From: Saprospiraceae bacterium
GTDB lineage: Bacteria > Bacteroidota > Bacteroidia > Chitinophagales > Saprospiraceae
Length of the DNA: 5,248 nucleotides
Assembly (NCBI GenBank): GCA_027031145.1
Contig: JALVEG010000069.1
Span: 1 to 5,248 of the forward strand
Direction of reading: 5' to 3'
A program made the position numbers and the translations under genes. The notes under the pieces are model-generated. The model saw only the letters and a program-made list of their open reading frames with translations. It made no database searches and was not told where the DNA came from. Positions 1 through 4,360 of the stretch are shown piece after piece. Position 1 is the stretch's first letter, and each line of letters opens with the position of its first letter.

Positions 1-1
1 A

Positions 2-61
2 AAAGAACCTGAAAATGAAGAAATAGAAGAAGTAGCAGATGAAGATATAGAAGAATTATAA
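2..61 (+). CDS. C-terminal tail of an unidentified protein (5' end outside window)
   Basis: Only 19 codons and the TAA stop are visible. They encode a strongly acidic tail (ending E-D-I-E-E-L, with ten Glu/Asp among 19 residues). Both other forward frames hit a stop within the first 50 bases, so this is the only frame open from the left edge. A strong intrinsic terminator follows about 20 bases later, which supports a real gene end here. Acidic tails occur on many unrelated cytoplasmic proteins, and nothing here identifies the family, so no function is proposed. Confidence 0.6.
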   Translation, partial: KEPENEEIEEVADEDIEEL

Positions 62-79
62 TATTCATTGGTTTAATAT

Positions 80-117
80 AAAAAAAGGGTGGCAAATATA
101 AAGTTGCCCTTTTTTTA
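80..117 (+). terminator. Intrinsic terminator after the leftmost gene
   Basis: The stem GGCAA (91-95) pairs with TTGCC (104-108) around an 8-base loop and is followed by C and a run of seven T (110-116). An A-run before the stem (80-86) can extend the pairing into the T-run past a small bulge, so the site could also work in reverse. It lies about 20 bases past the stop of the leftmost gene and separates it from the HicB-like gene. Confidence 0.85.
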
Positions 118-127
118 TTTTAAATTT

Positions 128-162
128 TTGAAACAAATAATAAAATAAAATCGTTAAATTTA
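128..162 (+). promoter_or_regulatory. Possible promoter of the HicB-like gene
   Basis: TAAATTTA at 155-162 matches the Bacteroidota -7 consensus TAnnTTTG at seven of eight positions. A TTG at 128-130 could be the -33 element. The 24-base spacer is longer than the usual 17-23, and the surroundings are so A/T-rich that chance matches are expected. The position, just after the terminator and 16 bases before the ATG, is the main support. Confidence 0.3.
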
Positions 163-178
163 TAGTAAATTATTAAAA

Positions 179-373
179 ATGAATCAATATCAATTTACCG
201 CACATATAGAAAAAGATAAAGAAACTGGTTATTACATTGGATATATCCCCGGTTTACCCGGTGCACATACTCAGGCTGAAAGTTTGGATGAACTTCATAA
301 AAATCTGGAAGAAGTCACGCTATTATGTTTGGAAGAGCTTTCACTAAATGATAAATTTGAATTATTTAATTAA
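179..373 (+). CDS. Solitary HicB-like antitoxin-family protein (64 aa)
   Basis: The N-terminal half carries the HicB signature: an N-terminal strand, then G-Y-Y-I-G-Y-I-P-G-L-P-G-A (residues 17-29) and a helix starting S-L-D-E-L-H-K-N-L. This is the degenerate RNase H-like fold of HicB. In hicAB modules HicB neutralises HicA, a small mRNA-cleaving toxin, and often carries a DNA-binding domain at its C-terminus. Here there are only 64 residues and no helix-turn-helix or ribbon-helix-helix domain, a length common for solo HicB proteins. No HicA-like gene lies beside it: upstream are only 117 bases with a terminator, and downstream it runs 12 bases into the end of the convergent membrane-protein gene. 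I infer an orphan HicB-fold protein rather than a working toxin-antitoxin pair. No Shine-Dalgarno sequence is seen before the ATG. Family assignment is fairly sure; role is unknown. Confidence 0.8.
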   Translation: MNQYQFTAHIEKDKETGYYIGYIPGLPGAHTQAESLDELHKNLEEVTLLCLEELSLNDKFELFN

Positions 374-1747
374 ATGATACTTCATATAAGTCGTAATAGT
401 ATCAAATCGAAAATACTTTTCCGGCATATCCTTATAATGATAAACCCGCCATTCTTCAAGAAAAATATGTTTTTTATTCAATAAACTGTCAAATCTGCCG
501 GGATTCTCATCGATTAAAATGCATCTTTGTTCCTTGTTTTCCAAAGCCGAAAGCATCCAAAATTCATAAGCACTTGCCCAGGACATCAGCAGGGTATCCA
601 TTGGAAATTCATCCTGATACAAAATAAGTTTTTTATTTTCAAAATTTTCAGTTTCATCAATAACATTTCTCAATAAATCCAATCTTGCAGTATATAAAGA
701 ATGGCTGTTATTGATATGAATGACCCTGACAATTATCACAAAGATCAGAATCCAAAATGTTGTTTTGAAAGATACTTTGGGAAAAATATCATATACCAAA
801 GGCATTATAATAAATATGCTCAATAAAATATATTTGCTTTCCGCAAAAAAATGTGGTACTCCCTCAGGGAAAGAAATATTTACCAATAAAACATAGGATA
901 AAACAAATACAAGAACATAGCTTAATTGCAAATATTTCTTTTTCAAAATAAACCAAATAACAACTACCATCAATAATATCAATGAAATATAATAGTCATG
1001 AATCACATAACTGAAAAATTCACCATTTGATTTTATATAAAAATAATCGGGAAACAATTTAATAAAATTATCCAGTCTGGTCATATTCATATCATCATAC
1101 CAATTGCGAAAGAAAATCTTATTGATAATAAATGAAATTAATGCTATTGCCGAACCAATTCTGAACAAAAGCAGATCATATTGCCCTTTTTCAAAAAAAT
1201 ATAGATAAAAAGATAAAAATACAAAAGGAATGATGATCAAAGGATGGGAGAATATCACAGTCGGAACCAAAATAATCATAAAGATCAAAAGAGCGTTTTT
1301 ATTAATTTTCAGCTCTGTGCTCAATAATGAAAAATACAAGATCATTAATGCTATTCCCTGATTAAGTTCAATAGCAGGCCAATAAAAGGTATGACTTATC
1401 ATCAAGATATTGAACAGCAATAAAAACAATGCCCATTTCAGATTTTTAATGAATTTTGCTATTACAATAAATATTATAAAATTGTATATAGCGAAACTCA
1501 TTGAATAGATCAATGTGATAATATTGAGCGGAAGGGACAATTTTATTGCCAGATAAGGAAATATCTTTGTTATGACAGCGGCAAATCTATTGACCTGAAT
1601 AGCAAAACCACCATCCCGGATCATATATGCCAACTGGAAAACAGGATCAAGGAAAATAATCCTTTCCTTGTAATAGATAATAGATAAGATAAATAAGGAA
1701 CCGAAAGCCAGCAGGCCTGATATTATGATCCCTTTGTTTCTATTCAT
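362..1747 (-). CDS. Polytopic membrane protein, GT-C glycosyltransferase-like (461 aa)
   Basis: The protein starts with a short positive N-terminus and a membrane segment at about residues 6-25. Roughly eight or more further hydrophobic segments follow (about 72-98, 104-118, 130-143, 151-184, 195-212, 252-268, 273-290, 305-319 and 328-342). A soluble C-terminal part occupies about 350-461. An aspartate (D34, in F-L-D-P) sits in the first loop after the first membrane segment, where GT-C enzymes, which transfer sugars from polyprenyl-phosphate donors outside the membrane, keep a key acidic residue. R54 and H168-P are other polar positions amid hydrophobic sequence. By layout I infer a GT-C-like transferase or an envelope polysaccharide membrane protein, but I recognise no diagnostic family motif. 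Its start lies 11 bases after the stop of the Cys/His protein gene, suggesting one transcript. The 3' end overlaps the convergent hicB-like gene by 12 bases, with no room for a terminator between them. Confidence 0.85.
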   Translation of the reverse strand: MNRNKGIIISGLLAFGSLFILSIIYYKERIIFLDPVFQLAYMIRDGGFAIQVNRFAAVITKIFPYLAIKLSLPLNIITLIYSMSFAIYNFIIFIVIAKFIKNLKWALFLLLFNILMISHTFYWPAIELNQGIALMILYFSLLSTELKINKNALLIFMIILVPTVIFSHPLIIIPFVFLSFYLYFFEKGQYDLLLFRIGSAIALISFIINKIFFRNWYDDMNMTRLDNFIKLFPDYFYIKSNGEFFSYVIHDYYISLILLMVVVIWFILKKKYLQLSYVLVFVLSYVLLVNISFPEGVPHFFAESKYILLSIFIIMPLVYDIFPKVSFKTTFWILIFVIIVRVIHINNSHSLYTARLDLLRNVIDETENFENKKLILYQDEFPMDTLLMSWASAYEFWMLSALENKEQRCILIDENPGRFDSLLNKKHIFLEEWRVYHYKDMPEKYFRFDTITTYMKYHLIK

Positions 1748-1758
1748 TTAAAAATTCA

Positions 1759-1947
1759 TTAGTCAACAAATGTTTCAGTATCCGATACATCTTCCAATCC
1801 CGGCAAAATATTAGCTAACTGATTAGCCTGGTGAATCAAAACAGGAATATGTTGTGTACAGATATGATGTGTTTTCCCCTGATATGAAAATTGTATAAGA
1901 GGCATTTTTTTATCATCGACTTTGCAAATTAGGCATTTATTTCCCAT
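1759..1947 (-). CDS. Small Cys/His-rich, probably zinc-binding protein (62 aa)
   Basis: The 62-residue product has the pattern C5-x2-C8 near the N-terminus and H28-x-C30-x2-H33 after a predicted strand turn (Y-Q-G-K-T). Four of these residues could hold one zinc ion, as in small treble-clef or zinc-ribbon proteins. The rest is a helix (H33 to about residue 47) and an acidic C-terminus. It has no signal peptide or membrane segment, so it is expected to be cytoplasmic. I recall short proteins of this look as conserved hypotheticals in Bacteroidota but know no function. A near-perfect -7 box lies 20 bases upstream of the ATG, so it probably heads its own transcript with the membrane-protein gene 11 bases downstream. 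Zinc binding is inferred from residue spacing only. Confidence 0.8.
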   Translation of the reverse strand: MGNKCLICKVDDKKMPLIQFSYQGKTHHICTQHIPVLIHQANQLANILPGLEDVSDTETFVD

Positions 1948-1967
1948 AACTATTTTTTAATTTTTTG

Positions 1968-1975
1968 CAAAGGTA
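1968..1975 (-). promoter_or_regulatory. -7 promoter box for the Cys/His protein and membrane-protein genes
   Basis: On the minus strand this reads TACCTTTG, an exact match to the Bacteroidota -7 consensus TAnnTTTG, followed by CA. It ends 20 bases before the ATG at 1947, giving a leader of about a dozen bases. No clear TTG is present at the -33 distance, a region that abuts the inserted 59-bp element, so the upstream box may have been altered by that insertion. Confidence 0.6.
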
Positions 1976-1990
1976 ATATTTTTTATAAAA

Positions 1991-2049
1991 GTAACTATTC
2001 AGGAAGGGTGCTTTTGAGACGAAAAAAATTATTCCACCTGAGTAGGTAC
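1991..2049. mobile_element. 59-bp MITE-like element with target duplication (short copy, family A)
   Basis: The terminal inverted repeats are GTAACTATTCAGG (1991-2003) and the complement of CCTGAGTAGGTAC (2037-2049), matching at 11 of 13 bases. A perfect 8-bp direct repeat, TTATAAAA, flanks it at 1983-1990 and 2050-2057, as a transposition target duplication would. Its left 38 bases (AGG-AGGG-GCTTTTGAGA-GAAAAAA pattern) and right 18 bases match the ends of the larger element at about 2834-2995, so it is an internally deleted relative. It encodes nothing. The right target copy contains the radC stop codon (2050-2052). Confidence 0.75.
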
Positions 2050-2745
2050 TTATAAAATACCTTTGTCGGCAAAACTAAAATATTCAACTCCGCCAAATAT
2101 AATATGATCCAATAAGGAAATATCAAGGTAACCGGCTGCATTTTTAATCTTTGAAGTGAGATTGATATCTTCCGCACTTGGATTTACATTTCCCGAAGGG
2201 TGATTATGCACCAATATGATTGAACTGGCAGTATGCTCCAATGCGATTTTAAAAATCATTTTAGGATCTACAAATGTACCTGACACTCCCCCTTTGCCGA
2301 TTTCTTTTTTATAAATAACAACATTTTTTCTATCCAAAAACAGAACCCAGAATTCTTCATGTTCCAGATCGGATAACCGTGAATACATCTCCTCATAAAC
2401 ATCTTTACTGCTTGTGATCTTTCGTTTTGTTTTTTTCTCAAATTTCTTCCTGTTTATCAATTCCATTGCAGCAACAATACTTATAGCTTTTGCTTCTCCT
2501 ATTCCGGGATATTTCATCAATTCGGCATAACTTTTTTTTGCTAAAACATTCAGATCATTCTCCATTTTTTCCAAAATATGTCTGCTAAGATCAACTGCGG
2601 ACATTTTTCTGTTTCCCGAACCGATAATAATTGCCAATAATTCGGCATCCGTAAGATTTCTTGCACCAAGTTTCATCAATTTTTCTCTTGGTCTGTCATC
2701 TTCAGCCCAATTTTTGATCGACTTATTTGATTTTTCATTTTTCAT
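2050..2745 (-). CDS. radC: RadC family JAB/MPN-domain protein (231 aa)
   Basis: This is full length for the RadC (UPF0758) family. The N-terminal third contains the family block N-L-T-D-A-E-L-L-A (residues 30-38) with the I-I-G-S-G motif, then a helix-hairpin-helix at 79-87 (Y-P-G-I-G-E-A-K-A). The C-terminal half is a JAMM metalloprotease-like domain with H180-x-H182-P-S-G and S190-x-x-D193, plus upstream glutamates (E129-E131), so the metal ligands are present. RadC was once tied to DNA repair, but that link has been withdrawn in E. coli and the biochemical role is unsettled; the fold suggests a metallo-isopeptidase or a nucleic-acid-associated protein. It stands alone as a transcription unit, divergent from the DUF6132-lspA pair and bracketed by two related inverted-repeat elements. 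The ATG is supported by a promoter about 20 bases upstream; there is no Shine-Dalgarno sequence. Family assignment is near certain. Confidence 0.96.
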   Translation of the reverse strand: MKNEKSNKSIKNWAEDDRPREKLMKLGARNLTDAELLAIIIGSGNRKMSAVDLSRHILEKMENDLNVLAKKSYAELMKYPGIGEAKAISIVAAMELINRKKFEKKTKRKITSSKDVYEEMYSRLSDLEHEEFWVLFLDRKNVVIYKKEIGKGGVSGTFVDPKMIFKIALEHTASSIILVHNHPSGNVNPSAEDINLTSKIKNAAGYLDISLLDHIIFGGVEYFSFADKGIL

Positions 2746-2764
2746 AAAAACAGCAATATTGAGG

Positions 2765-2794
2765 TAAAGATATTAAAAATGAAATAATTTACAA
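2765..2794 (-). promoter_or_regulatory. Probable radC promoter
   Basis: Reading the minus strand, TTG (2794-2792) is followed by exactly 19 bases and then TATCTTTA (2772-2765), which matches the Bacteroidota -7 box TAnnTTTG at seven of eight positions with the expected spacing. The box ends 19 bases before the radC ATG, giving a very short leader, as for the Cys/His gene. Confidence 0.55.
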
Positions 2795-2804
2795 TTGTTT
2801 GTAA
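2789..2804. promoter_or_regulatory. Perfect inverted repeat over the divergent promoters (possible operator)
   Basis: TTACAA (2789-2794) and TTGTAA (2799-2804) form a perfect 6-4-6 inverted repeat. It covers the -33 position of the radC promoter and the candidate -33 area of the divergent DUF6132-lspA promoter. That is a natural operator position, but a 6-bp arm is short in A/T-rich DNA and no regulator is encoded nearby. Confidence 0.25.
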
Positions 2805-2821
2805 CTAAAATTCTATTTTTG
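2795..2821 (+). promoter_or_regulatory. Probable promoter of the DUF6132-lspA pair
   Basis: TATTTTTG at 2814-2821 is an exact TAnnTTTG match. A TTG at 2795-2797 lies 16 bases upstream, slightly short of the usual spacing. Today the box is 181 bases from the ATG at 3003 because the 160-bp palindromic element lies between them. Removing that element would leave about 14 bases, similar to the short leaders of radC and the Cys/His gene, which supports this as the original promoter. Confidence 0.5.
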
Positions 2822-2833
2822 CATATATTTTTA

Positions 2834-2995
2834 GTATCTACTCAGGTAGGGGGCTTTTGAGATGAAAAAATTCAATTTTTTTGCCAGATGAAGCTCATTT
2901 TTTGAAGACATAGTGGAGCTACGTCAAAAAAAATAGCTGAAATATGGCAAAAAAAAAGGTTTTTTCAATCAAAATGATTCTATCTGAGTAGATAT
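2834..2995. mobile_element. About 160-bp palindromic MITE-like element (long copy, family A)
   Basis: The 11-bp terminal inverted repeats TATCTACTCAG (2835-2845) and CTGAGTAGATA (2984-2994) are perfect. The pairing continues inward: TTTTTTTGCCA (2876-2886) pairs perfectly with 2945-2955, AGCTCATTTTTTGA (2892-2905) pairs imperfectly with 2924-2938, and the tip is GACATAG (2907-2913) against CTACGTC (2919-2925) round a TGGAG loop. The whole element would fold as one long hairpin. Its ends match the 59-bp element at the radC stop. Flanking sequences TATTTTTA (2826-2833) and TATTTTTTA (2993-3001) may be an imperfect target duplication, but the T-run and overlap with the repeat end make this unsure. 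No coding sequence is present. Confidence 0.7.
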
Positions 2996-3002
2996 TTTTT
3001 AA

Positions 3003-3233
3003 ATGAAAATGAAAAAATACGAAATATTATTAATAATATCAGGTTCTATTCTAGGATTTACATACTGGAATCTCTGGGGATGTACTTCTGATTGTGCTAT
3101 CAAATCCCAATGGTGGGCAACAATATTATGGGGCGGATTATTGGGATGGGTAATAGCAGGATTTATAAAAGACTCAAAAAAAGAGAAAGAAAATAATAAT
3201 AGCCACCAAGACTCAAAGAATAATTTGACATAA
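3003..3233 (+). CDS. DUF6132-like two-segment membrane protein (76 aa)
   Basis: There are two hydrophobic segments, at about residues 7-24 and 38-54. They are joined by a loop with the pattern G-C27-T-S-D-C31-A-I-K-S and followed by the W-G-G-L-L-G-W segment. This matches what I remember of DUF6132 proteins, small inner-membrane proteins with a G-C-x3-C-P-I-T-S type loop and a G-G-x-L-G second helix; their function is unknown. The paired cysteines could bind metal or cycle redox state, which is speculation. The C-terminal 20 or so residues are charged and Asn/Lys-rich, probably cytoplasmic. The stop is 21 bases before lspA, so the two are likely co-transcribed. The ATG at 3003 directly abuts the palindromic element; a second in-frame ATG at 3009 could also be used. 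No Shine-Dalgarno sequence is visible. Confidence 0.75.
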   Translation: MKMKKYEILLIISGSILGFTYWNLWGCTSDCAIKSQWWATILWGGLLGWVIAGFIKDSKKEKENNNSHQDSKNNLT

Positions 3234-3254
3234 AATTAATGTTTTGGTGAATTC

Positions 3255-3950
3255 ATGGCTAAAAAAATAATAAAGAAAATGAAAAAAAGTCATTGGGCGA
3301 TATTGGTTATTTTAATCGTTTTGATCATAGATCAGGCTTCTAAAATATATATAAAAACTCATTTTGAATACGGTGGTGGTTTTGATATTTTCGGTTTAAA
3401 ATGGGCAAAGATATACTTTGTGGAAAATAAAGGTATGGCATATGGTCTGGAATTGGGTGGTCAGTATGGAAAATTGTTGCTTAGCTTATTTCGTATCGTT
3501 ATGATATTTGTATTGATCTACATTTTAGCAAAATTAATCAAGGCAAATGAAAAACTAAGTTTGATAATCAGCTTTTCATTGATAATCGCAGGAGCATTCG
3601 GAAATATTATCGACAGTGCATTTTACGGAATGATCTTTTCAGAAACACCGCGATTTCATGGAGGGATAGCTCAACTGTTTCCAGAAGGAGGAGGTTATGC
3701 AGGTTTTCTGCATGGAAAAGTAGTGGATATGCTTTATTTCCCAATGATCGATACCCATTTACCTGATTGGATTCCGTTCTGGGGAGGAGAAAGATTTATT
3801 TTTTTCCAACCGGTATTTAATGTTGCTGACTCTGCTATCACAATAGGAGTAGTTTCTCTCTTATTATTCAACAGAAGCTTTTTCATCAATAAGGAAAAGG
3901 AATTGGAAAAGAAGAGGAAAAAGGCTAAAAATTCTGAAGAAGAGGAATAG
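3255..3950 (+). CDS. lspA: Lipoprotein signal peptidase (signal peptidase II, 231 aa)
   Basis: LspA is the inner-membrane aspartyl protease that removes the signal peptide of prolipoproteins after Lgt has lipidated the cysteine. Visible family features in order: a basic N-terminus and first membrane helix ending in D26-Q-A-S-K; E57-N-K-G-M-A-Y-G, matching the conserved N-x-G-x-A-x-G region; G-N-I-I-D120, the first catalytic Asp; G-K-V-V-D-M (154-159), matching the usual G-x-V-x-D-F block; and F-N-V-A-D192-S, the second catalytic Asp. The catalytic residues are 72 apart, against about 19 in E. coli LspA. The extra sequence (about 127-184, rich in Gly, Phe, Trp and Pro) fits the longer periplasmic region of Bacteroidota enzymes. 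A Lys/Glu tail (212-231) follows the last membrane helix. All catalytic residues are intact. It probably shares a transcript with the small membrane protein 21 bases upstream. Confidence 0.97.
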   Translation: MAKKIIKKMKKSHWAILVILIVLIIDQASKIYIKTHFEYGGGFDIFGLKWAKIYFVENKGMAYGLELGGQYGKLLLSLFRIVMIFVLIYILAKLIKANEKLSLIISFSLIIAGAFGNIIDSAFYGMIFSETPRFHGGIAQLFPEGGGYAGFLHGKVVDMLYFPMIDTHLPDWIPFWGGERFIFFQPVFNVADSAITIGVVSLLLFNRSFFINKEKELEKKRKKAKNSEEEE

Positions 3951-3977
3951 GATAAATTTTTTTAGAGGTAATTGGAA

Positions 3978-4067
3978 GGATGCATTTCATTTTTTCGTTT
4001 TTTCCATATCTCGCCTCTAACTCCTAAAGGAGAACCCAACCCGCAACGCGAAAAAATAAAATGCACC
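3978..4067. mobile_element. 90-bp MITE-like element with 9-bp target duplication (family B)
   Basis: The ends are inverted repeats: TGCATTTCATTTTTTCG (3981-3997) against the complement of 4049-4065, matching 16 of 17, with GG at the left edge and CC at the right edge extending the pairing past one unpaired A. Perfect 9-bp direct repeats TAATTGGAA flank it at 3969-3977 and 4068-4076. The interior holds the small palindrome CTCCTAAAGGAG (4021-4032). There is no coding potential. It lies just after the lspA stop, so it may also form a structured 3' end on that transcript. Confidence 0.7.
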
Positions 4068-4118
4068 TAATTGGAAAATATGCTAAAGCGTACTCTGCCG
4101 GAAATTTGTGTTATTCCC

Positions 4119-4293
4119 ATAAAGAAGCTGTCTAGAAAGATTGTTTATTTGAAAATCAACTTTCGCCCCATCCCTATATCTCGACAAGCTCGGCAACCCA
4201 AGGGTAGTTGATTTTCAATGATTTACCCTTTAGGGGCAGGGGCAAATAAATCATTAAAAATCAATTGAGGAACTTTTTAGACATCTTCCTTAT
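4119..4293. mobile_element. 175-bp MITE-like element with 8-bp target duplication (family C)
   Basis: The terminal inverted repeats at 4119-4139 and 4273-4293 match at 18 of 21 bases (core GAAGCTGTCTAGAAAG against the complement of CTTTTTAGACATCTTC). Perfect 8-bp direct repeats TTATTCCC lie at 4111-4118 and 4295-4302, one base off the right edge; counting the G/C mismatch before each gives a 9-base duplication abutting both ends. Inside are further inverted repeats and the segment CTCGACAAGCTCGG (4180-4193), a type of short intergenic repeat I recall from many genomes. It encodes nothing. Confidence 0.7.
4149..4264. repeat. Three-armed inverted repeat inside the 175-bp element
   Basis: The left arm TTGAAAATCAACT (4149-4161) is perfectly complementary to 4206-4218. 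That middle arm, extended to 4208-4225, is also complementary to 4247-4264 at 17 of 18 positions. The middle strand can therefore form one hairpin or the other but not both. GGGTA (4202-4206) and TACCC (4224-4228) add a third small option. Whether it is transcribed is unknown. Confidence 0.65.
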
Positions 4294-4360
4294 CTTATTC
4301 CCTAACAACCGGGTTTATGTTTTCATTTTGTCATCATTTTTATTACTATTTGATGATTTC

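Noticed and set aside
1995..2177. A 60-codon minus-strand frame overlapping the radC 3' end
   Set aside because: It overlaps radC in another frame and runs into the 59-bp inserted element; it has no recognisable domain or promoter and is a shadow of radC.
2050..2745. radC as part of a mobile island or defence locus
   Set aside because: It is a full-length ordinary copy with no integrase, phage or restriction genes near it; the flanking elements are small and non-coding.
1991..2995. The repeated elements as a CRISPR array or riboswitch
   Set aside because: There are only two unequal copies a gene apart, with no regular spacers and no recognised aptamer motif. Terminal inverted repeats and flanking direct repeats fit small mobile elements better.
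4331..4356. TCATCA/TGATGA inverted repeat just past the ald stop as a terminator
   Set aside because: The 6-bp A/T-rich stem has a 14-base loop and no T-run follows on the minus strand, so it is too weak to call.
3951..4360. A hidden small gene between lspA and ald
   Set aside because: No frame on either strand combines a start, reasonable length and protein-like composition; the space is mostly two inverted-repeat elements with their flanking repeats.
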